Positions 34,622-46,694 of a stretch of DNA of 64,000 nt are shown piece by piece (position 1 is the first letter of the stretch; every line of letters begins with the position of its first letter). The notes beneath the pieces were generated by a model. That model did not search any database, was not told where the DNA came from, and saw nothing but the letters and a program-made list of their open reading frames with translations. Origin of the DNA: Poa pratensis (Eukaryota; Streptophyta; Magnoliopsida; Poales; Poaceae). Made by a program: the position numbers and the translations under genes. Where the stretch lies: NCBI GenBank assembly GCA_947311845.1, contig CAMZMU010000117.1:72883444-72947443 (forward strand), in the 5' to 3' direction.

Positions 34622-35825
34622 GACTAGAATACAAATTGTATGTGTAGAAGTGAATAAATTATACATGTAACAAAATTTATTTATATCTAGAATAAAAGAG
34701 TAGTATATTTGTCTTCCAAGAGCCTCTTTTGGTTTATTTATAGGAAAGGTGGATGAAAAACAAAAACAATAATTTTCATTTTATAATATTACCACTTCAA
34801 ATGGATGGAGCAAATGAAACACATGCGAAATATCCTATGAAATTGAGAAAAAAAAATTTCTCTAATTCTTGTTAACCAAATAAACTCCTATTAATATATT
34901 TTCCTCTATTTTTTCCTATGAACCAAAGAGAGCAAAAGAAAATTGCACTCCACTCGAACCTTTTCGTAGAATTCCTACACATGCAATATAGTCACACCAA
35001 GCTCCTTAGTTGCATACTAAATATTTATTGTATTGTTTGACTCTGATTTTTTGTATTTATTAGAATATTGTGTATGTTCTACTCTTGTGAATCAAACTTC
35101 AAGTTCACTGAAAGAACATTGTTTCTTATAGTTCTTTTTTGCATGTAATTCATATTCTATTGGTGTGGTTTTCTCATTCCTACCTCTTCAAAACCCTAGG
35201 AACAAAAGAGCCCTAGAACAATCTTGTATGTTATTTTTTTCATATATTAAAATAAAAGTCTTACACAAAATTGTGCATTGGGAAATCCGAAAAGCCAGGT
35301 CATCGGTCCATAGTCCATCTGCGTCTTAATATTTTGTACATAACAGTACCTTCTTTCTCGACTTTTCTACATAATTTCTCATAAAAACTTATAATAGAAA
35401 ATTAGTGAAGGCACCATTACGATGGTTATTTTCCATGTATTTATCAAATCCTTTAGAAATTCCAACATACTTCATAAAATTTGTATGGGAAAATTACGTA
35501 GATGTATCCCTAATGCCCTAGTAGAATTACATACATCTTTTCCCTTAAATAGAGTCATGTTTATCTTCCATACTTTTTCAATAATTCTATATTACCACGC
35601 GGGGAAAAATGTGTTCTTTGTTTGGTTTCTAGATGAGCAATGAGGCACTGAGCACGGGAGACACCTCATCTCGAGTTGGAAAAGCTAGCGTACTACAAAA
35701 CAGATCTTCCTTGCGAATTTTGTTGTGTTCTACACGGGCCATTTGTACTGTTGCCATGTGTGGCTTCCACGCTTGTACCGTGGCAGTGCTAGGAGGTAGG
35801 ATGTGCCAATCTCTTTGAACTGAAA
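34622..35825. other. No gene recognised
   Basis: A/T-rich intergenic DNA between the two SINE copies; only short chance frames. Confidence 0.6.
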
Positions 35826-36143
35826 CAAAATGGCATTTTCTTTTTTTTTGAGAACACAGTACAACACAGACGCTCACAAATACGCACATACACTCACCCC
35901 TATGAACGCACGCACGCACACCCTACCCCTATGAGCACCTCTGAAGGACTGAGCCGGCAGATCTTGAGGTTGACGAAGTCACCACAGGCGCCTCGCTGTT
36001 GACGGGCACGTCACCTACCACTGAAAGAATAGCGCCGGATAATCCTGGAATAAATCCAGGTAAATGCAAACGCCCATGCCAAGTCTAGGACTTGAATCTG
36101 GGTGGGCTGGTTCCACCACAGGGAACCCAAAATGGCATTTTCT
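35826..36143 (-). mobile_element. SINE copy 2 (286 bp) with 16 bp target duplication
   Basis: The insert 35842-36127 is flanked by CAAAATGGCATTTTCT at 35826-35841 and 36128-36143. Same orientation and family as copy 1, with a T-run at the left. The shared body includes CACTCACCCCTATGAACGCA and GACGAAGTCACCAC. The two copies differ at many sites and by an internal indel near 36030-36060, so they are separate insertions. Confidence 0.8.
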
Positions 36144-37648
36144 CTCCTGTCATGTGTGCAATTCTGAAATCGGTTCAAAAGCGCAACAGGACGTCCAAAT
36201 GTACTATGTTGCTACGTGAACCGTTTATCAAAAATCGTGTGGTGCAAGCTTTCGCTCCATCTGTGATCCAAAATCAAGATAGCTCAACAATGCACATGGA
36301 GATAAGCCTCATCTCGAGCTGGAAAAAGCCTAGTAAACAACAAGATCTATGTACCACGTGAACTTTGTTCTGTTGTACATGTGGATTTTGTAGTGTTATT
36401 AGCGCTTGCGTGGCACGTCATGTGTGTCTTCCACTCTCTTGTGATGTGCCAGTAGTGGTAAGGGGTAGAAGAAGAGGCCAATGATCTTGAACTGCTTCAC
36501 TCCTTTCTTTTCAAAAACGAATGGACGGATCTCAAACGGCCGGCCTGGAGATATCTCCACCCATGAGGCCATGATCTTAATTACTACGGGTACAAAACAG
36601 GCTAAGAGGTGATGAACAAAAGGTAGGTCACGCGCGCCATGGCACTCCGTCCCTGGAACCTAGACGGGCGCGGAACTCACGCGGGTTCTCGCCTCCAACT
36701 ACTACATCACGCTGTTCGTCGCATGCCTCTTTGTGCTGGCCAAAATCGGTTCACTTTTTCCACTGACAGAAGCCAAATCAGTTCACTTTGGTATCTGTCT
36801 GGCTCCAAAAGCTAAAACATCTTATATTTGGGAACGGAGGGAGTATTAGACAAAACCCACGCAAAATCACTACAGCCTGTGAGAAAAGATCTAAGACTGC
36901 TACAAGTAGTGCTTGGCCACTTCTTACAATGTTGGGAAAAGGACTACAACTGTAAAATGATTTATATATACGTCGTGTTCAACAACAAATAAAAGAACTG
37001 GCGTACACATGGATGATGCATGGATCATGCAACCATGCGCAGCTGGCACACGACAAAAGAAGGTAGAGAGTTAGTTGCCAATACAGAAAAAAGCTTGACA
37101 ATTCTTGGAAAAATCAATGACCTCTCACGACCGTGCATATATTCTCCATTCAGGTACGAACGACTGGAAAGATATCCTTGCTTATACGCAAACTGACAAG
37201 ATAGTTCAGTTCCAAATATAAGCAGCAGATTTGCCACGCATTTTTGACAAAGATGTCAGAATTTTATCTGCAAAGTGCTTGAATTTTGGCAAGGCTTTCC
37301 ATAATTTCTTCGTGCTGAAAGGAAACTGCGAACCAACTCTTTAATAGATCAAATTGCAAACTCAACTATGAATACTGTTGTCGAATGGAGTATAATATAT
37401 ACAGCTACATAAAATGAAAGACAGAAACGAAAAAAGGTCAAAGGCAACTCGCTACACACCACACCCAGTATCATGACTTCGTATCTGACATCTGTGATTC
37501 TAATTGTTCCAATACGCAAACCAAATAATTCCCAAGGCAATGAAAAACAGTCTCTTATTTGATGGTATATCATATGTCCCTAACCTGTAGCAAAACCAGC
37601 AGCATGGCAACTCAATTATGCGTGTTACATGACTGAAACACTCATCGG
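36144..37648. other. Intergenic and 3' region of the VHS/GAT gene; Stowaway end
   Basis: No gene recognised. Near 36820-36847 AACATCTTATATTTGG is followed by GAACGGAGGGAGTA, the right end of a Stowaway element whose left end I cannot find. The stretch from about 37300 to 37648 is probably the 3' untranslated region of the neighbouring minus-strand gene. Confidence 0.5.
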
Positions 37649-40600
37649 TCAGCGAGTCCTGCGGCTGTTGGCTGGTTTAGATGGAGAAGACGGATTCTTC
37701 TTGGCAAAATCAACGAGATCCTTGAAAAGGGAATCCTCAGGTTTGGGCTGGCGGGATGCGGTCGACACTGGTGCAATCTTCTCATTCTCAGTGTTCCTTT
37801 GGTTAAGAGAAAAACTTCCTGTCTGCGTCAGTAGTTCATCATAGCCATCTCCATTGCTACCACCAGGACCGCCATGGTGTTGCTCAAAGAACTGCTGTCT
37901 TTGGCCATACCTTGCAGGAGGGGGCGGTAGAGAGACTGGAGCTTGCGCCTCCCATGGAGCTTTTGGAAGATCTTCGTTAGTTGAAGACGAAGCAAAACCA
38001 GGTAGTGCAGTGGGGTTTATAAAGTCATCGTCAGGAAGGCTCTCACCTTATTCACAGATGAACTATTCGACTCACTCGTAGGACGAGAAGGCATAGAAAA
38101 ACTGGGTACTGCGGTTGGGTTTATGAAATCATCGGGCACGTTATCATAATGTGGCGCTTGATCCGTTTCCTTCTTTGAATAAGATGGTGCCGAGATATTG
38201 GCTGGGGCCGTTGGGTTGACAAAATCATCTGGCACTTTTTCAGTCTTATAGGAGTCTCCACTTAGATAGTCAACACTGCTTGCCTCTGTGTAAACAGGCC
38301 TTTTTGTCGACGGTGGTGGAGGAAGAAGTGGGCTTGGGTATGGCCTTCCATTTTTTGGAACAGAGGACAGGTTGCCCTGTGCTGCCATGCCGTCTCTCGC
38401 AGACCTACAAAGCATTTGTTTGCATATCAGCTGATGAACTAAACAGCCAAAATTTCCTAACAAAAATCATCCAATGACTACAGGTAACATGACATGCAGC
38501 TAAAGAAACTAAACATTTTAGTCACGAGGAGCGCAATTTCAAAAATTCATTTGAGTTGATGTTGCAACAACCATTCAAAGCTCGGAATACTAGCATAATA
38601 AAATATTAATAGTAAAAATATAATGGAAACACGAATATAGCTTGCCTGCGAGAAAGCACAGAGAATTCATCTTCTGGTTCATCGTCCTCATGGTGTACAT
38701 TCAGAAGAGGGGAAAATGATACCCCAGCAGGCCGGGGAGGAGTTGCCCCTTGGTTCATGTTACCAGCAACAGGAACTGGTATATTGGGAGGGACTCCCTT
38801 TGCTATGTCATCATGACGCTGAAGAACACGCTGCAACTCATCATTTAGTCCTAGAGCCTGAAATAGAAGGCTCTCGTCGCTGCAGAGAGAATAGCAGAAG
38901 CTCTGTCACATGACAATGTAAAATGCACAGAAATAAAACCCATAGTGAAAAAACACATACCCAGTATCACTAACAAGATCCATCACACGAGCATGATAAG
39001 ATCGGCACTGCCCAACAAGGTCAACAATGACCTCCTCCCTCACACCCTATATCATGAAGCACAATCAAATCAGTATTTACAGTAAACAGCATTAGCACAA
39101 GAAATGATAATAGTTAAATAGAGAAGCAAAAATGATACACATCAATTCAAGTTTTTTTTTAATTAAGAAAATCAATCATTGGCGTATAAACAATCAACTA
39201 GGTCAAAACTTCAAGTAAAAGTAATCCAGGTCAGCATAATGTGAACGGAATGTTCCGACATCCCGACTTCACAAAGATTATTTTGTTGTGATAGTTCTTC
39301 CTTTTGTTGTCATCAAGCATATATGTAGGCGCCCATTACATCAACCAGAAACCAGACTGAGTTCAAGAAAAGAGCACAGCTATGAACCTCTATCCAAGTA
39401 TTCCTATGTCTTGAGTTCAACAAAGGAGTATGGCTATGAATCTCTACAGTACTCATTTTCCTGGGAATCGTCCCTGCCATGCTAAGCATGTTTAGTTTGG
39501 GTCAAATGGAATGCTTAAAGCCATGCATGCACTGACAGACAAGGTATATTAATGTTACAAACCAATTAAGTTTGGACAACATGAATGTGCTCTAAGTGAA
39601 TGATATAAACTCCAACAGGCCACATAAGTTGAAGGTTGAGTAAACAAATTACTTTGTCATCCATCATAGACCAATAGACCGGACTAAGAATGGACGGTTA
39701 CAGTATAGACAGCTTCCACTATGAAATACATAAAATACATGCTATGAAATACCTCAACTCACTACATGTGAAAATTGCAGTCTCCCGAGTACAGTACGAA
39801 GACGCGAAAACAGCAGACAACTCACATATTTATGCCTAAAGTTCACTGAATCAAGAAAATGTGTCCAGTAGAGATACGAAATCATAATAGAAGAAACCAA
39901 ATAATGCAAAAACATGCAAGGTCCTGCACTATACTACACCACAACACATAAGAACGCAATGATTTCTTAAAGAGCTCACCTCAGGGTGTCTGTGGTCAAG
40001 TGCATTTAACATCTCATCCAGCACATCCACAATTCCTCTAGCACTCTGAATCTCACTTAGACTGTAATTCACATTGGACAAGAAAAATGAGGGTAGATCA
40101 TAACTAGAAAGGTTTTCTGCAAAGATGAAGAACATAACACAACAAAAGGAATACAAGTAATGTTTGATATGATTGGAAAATGAGACCTTCACGGGGCAGT
40201 AAATAGTTTCTTGTGTGTAATAATGTCAGCCCCTTGTATTATGTCACTACAAATACCTATGATTATTCGAAGTTTTGAAACCCTACACCACCTAGTTGTG
40301 TGAATATGCGGTGTGTTGAACATTGAGCTAGAAATAAAATTAATAACCGACATAACGTTTCATTGCTACTTGCTAGTGCGCTTTTAACTTTACCATGAGA
40401 ACAACCAATGAGGATGGCACCAACAATGAGTGGAGGTCGCGGTAGAAGATAGGGATAATACGATTAATCAACACGTCTGCCCATGAGATGACGTGAATAT
40501 GCTTTAACTGTTAAGAAATCTAGTCATCATATATGGTCTTATGGCAGTGGGAGCTGTGGTATGACTGATGGATCTTATGGGTTTGATATTTTTTGCGCAT

Positions 40601-42933
40601 GCTTGTTTCAATCAAAATAGGGACTACCATGTTGTTTTTGGGGTTACTAATTAGTAAATACAAACTTACATAAACGAGAAGTGCAATAAAATGAGGGCAA
40701 ACAAGTTTACAGACACTAAAAAGGAGGGAATTCAACTCAGAGAAAGGAAAATTGAACAAAACAAGGCACAAACAAAATGCTAACATAAATGGGATTTACA
40801 AAACATGAATGACAGTACTGCATGCAACAAAAGTGGAAAATAAACAAGATGCAAATTGTGCAAATAAGAATGAATACCTCAGGGTGGCAGCAGGGGCACT
40901 GGATTGGAGAGAAGCTTGTATAGCTACGTCTTCATAACTTTGACCGGGAGGATATACATGTGGCTGCCTCAGTGGTTGAGTTTGAGGAGGTGTAAACAGT
41001 GGAACTGTATTCTCCTCGCGAGGTGGAAAATCAACACCAGCTGTCTGCATAAACGAAAAGGGGTGCTCATTGTTTGGACTGAAGGATTTTGCCTGGATAA
41101 CTGAGCATAATAGTGTAGATCTAAGTTTACACTGAGAATATGAAATGGAGCAGATAGAAGTTCATGGGAAAAAGAAGTTAAGTAGAAAGCTGAGAATTCA
41201 ATAATTGCACAAGATAAATAACAAAGAAAGAGCCATAAGCGGAAGGTACCCTGAGTTCTTGGTATGCAGTGTGATACTGGGATATCTCCCGGATGGACCT
41301 CCAAAAGCCACTTGCCATGTGTCAATCAAACTCAATATTTTCTCCGGACGTTTAAGTCTGACTGCACAGATAAATTTAGGATCAGAACAGATGCACATGA
41401 ATCTAGGAAACCAATAGGTAACCATCGATTAGTCTCATCACCTTTTTCTTTACTATCTTAACCATTTCACTTAGTATATCACGCTCAATGATCTGTTGGT
41501 GAACAATATCCCCACAATTTTTGCTTAGAGTCTCTAGCACCTGAAACAATAAGCCAATTAAATCAGCAAACGAAAATAGATATGCATGTGGAAAAAATGT
41601 ATGTGCGCGTGGAACTTTTGAAAACAACAGGAACAAGGTACAAATATAAAACCTAGACGAGAAGACATTTCCGAAATAACTGGCAACAGATAGATATGAT
41701 TTTTTTAAAACCTGTATTATTAGCAACTTGAGTGTACCTAGATCTTGTACTACAACAGCACCAAGCAGTGTTAACGGAATTTAAAAGTCGGCATTACCAA
41801 GTCACAACTAACAATAGATATACAAGAAATTTCGTAGTACTCACATAAAGGGCCAGGATTTGCACTTTTGAATTCTTATTCCCAAGGCGTTTCTTTAGGA
41901 GCTTTAGTGCATCCTTTGCTTGTCTGCAGTTTAGGTTGAGGGAACAATATATAAGTATACTTTGAGTAAAACACATAAGAAGTCAAATCGGAAATGCTGC
42001 CAAGAAAAACTGAACGAGGGCAGTATGTAAGATCAGAAACAATGAGAGCAATCCAATATAGCACACACACTAAGCAATCTGCATCACTCCACCATGAACC
42101 GAATTATATGAACCAGTAATGCGGAGGAGAGTGGCTTATGTTAGTTGCAGTATATACACATATCTCAATAACAGTGTCAACAAGTTCGGTACACAAATCA
42201 CCACTTATAGACATTTTTTACCTTCTTGGAAGCCTAATATAATTCAAGGTATCCGTACAAGTATGGAAGCTACAACTTACACCCCAGAATGGAGAACAGT
42301 AATAAATAAGTTATTCTCCATGTGATCCGAAGCCCTCACCTCATTGGTAGTACTTCATGACCAAACATGATGGTGCGTCAAAACCGAGCTCAACAACAAA
42401 TGCCACTAATTTATCACAACTTCACCAAAGTAGGTGACCCTCCATGAGACTATGACGCAGCTAATTAACCACAAACTATTCGCGAATTGACAACACATCT
42501 CACCTTCCAGGCTAACAACCGTGTAAAGTATAAATAAATTGTAAAAATAGGCTAGAAATCTAGAGAAGCTAAGACACTACAGCGACAAGCAGACGAAGAT
42601 AAATTGCCAAGAACAAGAGATTGTAGAGACCACATAATTTCAGGACGTTTCTAAGACAACACAAGTACAACTAATACACAGCATCAGAACGCCACATAAT
42701 CCGCCTTACTCGAAGGAAGTAGCAGCTTAGCAATATTCTTCACACGATGGCATATCAATCCAAGAAAATCATGTTGACGATGAACGAGTAGAGAAAAGGT
42801 GGACAAAGATGGATTAACGGTCATACCCAGGATCCATGTTGATTATGTCGCAGAGCTCAATGTTGACGGCCCAGTCGGGCCCGATGAGCATGTCGCTGGT
42901 GGCCCTCTCGGCGCACGCCACGGCGGCCGACAT
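37649..42933 (-). CDS. TOM1-like protein (VHS and GAT domains), three single-base frameshifts
   Basis: TOM1-like proteins bind ubiquitinated membrane cargo and pass it to ESCRT on endosomes. Coding exons (minus): 42933-42827, 41923-41845, 41540-41442, 41361-41250, 41044-40878, 40061-39980, 39046-38961, 38879-38646, 38404-37649. Junctions are GT-AG except the intron after exon 8, which has a GC donor. The VHS domain (about residues 5-135) shows [19 protein letters not shown] and [11 protein letters not shown]; the GAT domain (about 189-275) shows [19 protein letters not shown]. The C-terminus has three copies of a PDDFxNPTA motif. The expected length is about 574 residues, but one base is missing at each of three places: about 41345 and 41270 in exon 4 and about 38045 in exon 9. 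Each lies in or beside a short G or C run. Either the assembly has homopolymer errors or the gene is dying. An AG at the first site could restore the frame there by shifting the splice acceptor. Confidence 0.8.
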
Positions 42934-43317
42934 TTCCACACGGCCGAGCAAACGCGCCACCGTGACCACGTCCAAAAACCCTAATAAATTCTGCGCCAAA
43001 CGAAACCGAAAATCAATCAGCGCCGAGATCCACCTTACCATCCAACCCCAGCCGCAACCCGATCCCGTGTACTCCAGGACCGCAGCTTGGACCCGAGACC
43101 CAAAGAGCTCAAAATTTTACCGAATCTGGGCGGACTCCCCGCAGGATTCAGCGCCAAGAAGCACCGCGGCAGCCTCTCCTCCGATCTGGGGTTGTGGAGC
43201 CGACGCGCTCGGGCCAACGGGAGGTTCGCGGGAAGAAGAAAAGAATTGGGGGCGGACTGGAGCAAAGTGGTGTAGGATTGGATGGTTCTTGGGAAGGAGG
43301 AAGGTAGGAAGGACTGG

Positions 43318-43349
43318 TTGGGGTTGGGGTTGGGGTTGGGGGTGGTGGG
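43318..43349 (+). promoter_or_regulatory. (TTGGGG)4 G-quadruplex-type repeat upstream of the VHS/GAT gene
   Basis: Four consecutive TTGGGG units followed by a GGTGGTGGG. Four G-runs with two-base loops is a strong G-quadruplex pattern. It lies about 385 bases upstream of the start codon at 42933, on the strand opposite to the gene, probably in the promoter or 5' leader. Confidence 0.7.
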
Positions 43350-43399
43350 AGGAGAAAGGAAAACGCGGACGTAGACCTTTTCCGGTGTGAATGCGAGGG

Positions 43400-44177
43400 C
43401 CTACAGCTTTGTTTTTTGTTTTTTGTATTTTTATGCTTATTTATATTTATATATTATAGTAGTAGCACTTTTGTCAGAGATAAACTTGGGACTTTTTCTG
43501 GTCGTTTATATATAGAGTTCCGGAATCTGGATGGTGAAGGGTTTGAATTTGTCTTTGGTTTTCTTGCCCGGATTTGTGGGTCGATCTTTGATTGGGCTGG
43601 TTACTTCGAGGTCGTCATGTCGTTTTAGGAAAAAAAAAGTGCGGGAGTAAATGCAGTCCGTCGGTTCACATGGAATATTGTTTTTTTTTTAAAGATCACA
43701 TGGAATATTGTTGCAGAGATTCATTTTCACATGAGTTGAAAAGTGCCTTAAAAATGTGAGTTGAAAAGTTTGGGATTGATTTTTCTTTTTGAACTGTTGG
43801 GATTGATATATGGATATACTCCATATACTTGGTGAGTAAGCAACTTTCCTATTTGGTTTAGATCTACTTTTACCGATAGTATTTGGATTACCAATCAACA
43901 GTCAACATATAAAAGCTATGACACAATCTAACCCATTCTGAGCCTCCGTTTGATGGTGTCTGTTACGGAGACATCGATGGCTTGTTGTCGGATTCATGAT
44001 GTCTTCTCTAGCTGATGAGGTCAGGATTTGTAAGGTTTGACAGTGTGGTGGTGGTGGAGGCTTTTTAAAAAAAATTGGTCCACAACTCCACATGCCTCCC
44101 ATTTACCATGTTTGTGCGGATTTTGGTGTAGACATGAGGCTAGCAAGTTCCTTTTCATGTTGGGATTTATGGTTCTT
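43400..44177. other. No gene recognised
   Basis: Intergenic. The 16-base CACATGGAATATTGTT occurs twice (about 43668 and 43697) around a T-run, possibly a small insertion scar. Other frames are short and without motifs. Confidence 0.5.
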
Positions 44178-45253
44178 GAAGCATCTCCAGCGGCATTTCT
44201 AATAGAGTGTTTGACAATTGTGCGAACAATTGCTATTGGGCACGCCGATACATATTGCCGGGCTATCGGGGTGCCTCTCCCACCGACGCCTCCCAATAGA
44301 CACTCCTAATTGCATTTAGACCAGTTTTCTTCTTAAATAGAAGAAAATTATATCAAAAATATCTAGAATAAAATCGTGTTACATAGTTTTGAACAAGTAA
44401 AATTATTCCATGATAATAAATAAAATAATTCATACAATAATTCAGATTAAATTAAATCGCACACTCAATTAGTCAATTAGGAGCTCCGACCGCCTTTTTT
44501 AGTGCCCACAGATGACGTGAGTTTCTTCGTCTCGTATTTCGGCGTTCATTGTGAGGAAAGGACAAACTCTCCAGACACTTCATGATCAACCTTGGCAAGA
44601 GGACCCTGATGGTAGTACGGGTGCTCATCGTGCAGTGGAGAAGCAATGCGTTCACTCTCAATAACACATGTCGTGCATGATGACACGTCTCATCACCTCC
44701 CACATCTGCTCTTTCGATCAGGTTAGAGCAGGGTATCTGACAATAGCAAAACGAGATTGGAGTACACCAAATATCCGCTCGACATCCTTCCTAGCACCCT
44801 CTTGTTCCGCTGCAAACTGAGATTGATTTTTACCTAAAGGGTTGGAGATGGTCTTGACCAATGTATACCATTTTGGATATATGTCATATGCTGATAGTAT
44901 CCGTTGTCATAAGCATGGCCATTGATCTCATAGTTGCATGGTGAAGCATGGTCTTCAGCAAGTCGGCAAAAAATAGTGAGCATTGCAGCATGTTGTTGTC
45001 ATTGTGAGTTCCGGCCATACAAAAAAAAAGCGTGCCAGATCCACAAACCCTTATCTGACACAGCTTTTAGTACGACACTGCACTCTCCAACATGACCTTT
45101 GTAAATTTCTTGCCAAGCGAATAGACAATTTTTGCATGCCCAATGCATGGAATTGATAATTCCAAGCATCCCAGAAAATTCTCTAATTGTGTTTTGTGCC
45201 ATGAGCCTAGTAGCGTCTATGTATATTGTTGTAATACCCAATAGATATAACAA
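44178..45253 (-). pseudogene. PIF/Harbinger transposase (HARBI1/DDE_Tnp_4 type), decayed
   Basis: The minus strand carries, in broken frames, a Harbinger nuclease: [21 protein letters not shown], then [41 protein letters not shown], and further on VLGRM and MTRHV-like pieces down to about 44470. In active relatives the first block reads G-S-I-D-C-M-H-W; here the catalytic Asp is replaced by Asn. Several stops are present. GAAGCATCTCCAGCGG at 44178 looks like the left terminal repeat and resembles the ends of the elements at 23606 and 57986. The right side is cut near 45240 by an Athila-like retrotransposon piece. Confidence 0.7.
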
Positions 45254-45865
45254 TGAACGTGCTTGTCATATATTGCATTGTCATGCGTTTACAATTTGTC
45301 AATTGTCCAGCTGTAATTTGTTCACTCAACATGTATGTTTATTTGTCTTATGGAGAGACACCACTAGTGAACTGTGGAACCCGGTCCTTTATTCCACGCT
45401 GATACAAACACCGTTTTCACCACGCTCTACGTTACTTCCTGCTGCTAGTTTTGTGTTCATCATTATATTCCACACCGTACATTTAATCATTTGTATTCAG
45501 CAAGCCGGGGAGATTGACAACCTTCCTGTTTTGTTGGGGCAAAGTATTTTGATTGTGTGTGTGCAGGTCCACGTCAATAGCATCTCAACGGCGCTGTTGT
45601 TGACACATTTCTGAAACTCTCCCAATTCCTAATGGTTCGATAAACCTTGGTAGATTCAAGCGAAAACTTTGCTTCTGACTACATCATACCTTCCTTGGGG
45701 TTTCCCAGCGAACGTGCGCTCCACGTCATCAAGTAACTTTTTCTGACGTCGTTGCCGGGGAATTGGAAGCTACAGCAAGGGGAGTTACACACCACCATTC
45801 TATTTACTTTGTTTTTGTCTTGCTTAGTTTATTTTTGTTTTAGCTTGTTTGCTTTTAAATTCGAA

Positions 45866-45868
<3 letters not shown>

Positions 45869-45904
<36 letters not shown>

Positions 45905-45905
45905 A
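45869..45905 (+). repeat. (CAA)n microsatellite
   Basis: About twelve CAA units in the leader of the retrotransposon ORF. Read in the ORF's frame from further upstream it would give an Asn run, but the first good Met lies after it. Confidence 0.95.
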
Positions 45906-45962
45906 ATCCTGCATTTAGTTTATTTCGGTTTGTTATTATGTATTGTTCTCTACTTGCTATCA

Positions 45963-46694
45963 ATGGTTAACTTCTATGAAATTGGATCTTATTTCCTGAA
46001 TGGGTACACTGAGGATCAACAAAACTATTACAAAGAATACCGCCTGTCTCAAAAAGGGGTACATTTATGGGAACAAATAAATCAATTGAATGGTTTTGCT
46101 AGAAACTTGCGCTCTACTTATGATGAATCCTGGTGCTTTAATAAATCTTTTTGCTCTAGGAGGCATAAACACCTCCCTTTCCAATGTGATTATAATGAAG
46201 ATGAGACTTTGGCTTCTTATGCTAAAGGAAACTATGACTTTGTTAATCTTGAAAAAATTGAAGAATTTGTTGCTTTTAAGGGTGCCTATGAAATTGTTGC
46301 TTTGCTTAAGAATATTGATGATGTTCCTTACTACAAATTTGAGAATTTAGCTATACTTGGATATTGTCTTGAATATTACAATGATAATCCTTGTATTACT
46401 GAATATCTTGAGAAAACTTATTCTCAAGAAGAACTGGTTGTCTTTCAGGAACCTGTGGAAGAAGGAATTGTTGAAGCTGAAAACTCATTAGATGAAAAAG
46501 AGGAAGAGAGTGATGAACAAAAGGAGGAAGAGTGGATTAACCCATGCCTACCTTCTAATGAGAGTAACTCTTTACCTCTTACACTATTTGATTTCCCTCC
46601 ATGCTTGCCTAAGGAGGAAGAATGCTATATTGTTGAATGTCATGATTCTATTGAAATATCTCCTTTAGATAAATTTGAAGTAACAAGCTCTTAA
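45963..46694 (+). CDS. Retrotransposon-encoded protein of unknown function
   Basis: A 243-residue frame starting MVNFYEIGSYFLNGYTED. It is acidic toward the C-terminus (about residues 160-195 are rich in Glu) and carries paired Cys near CFNKSFCSRRHK, with no recognised domain. It sits in the 5' internal region of an Athila-like element where gag-like or accessory frames occur. A second, shorter part (46773-47051, MPYDINYTTIVKSG ... HDATESYYERGKYC) follows in another frame with a shift near 47010, so the original protein may have been longer. Related frames recur in Triticeae repeats as far as I remember; a search would settle that. Confidence 0.45.
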   Translation: MVNFYEIGSYFLNGYTEDQQNYYKEYRLSQKGVHLWEQINQLNGFARNLRSTYDESWCFNKSFCSRRHKHLPFQCDYNEDETLASYAKGNYDFVNLEKIEEFVAFKGAYEIVALLKNIDDVPYYKFENLAILGYCLEYYNDNPCITEYLEKTYSQEELVVFQEPVEEGIVEAENSLDEKEEESDEQKEEEWINPCLPSNESNSLPLTLFDFPPCLPKEEECYIVECHDSIEISPLDKFEVTSS

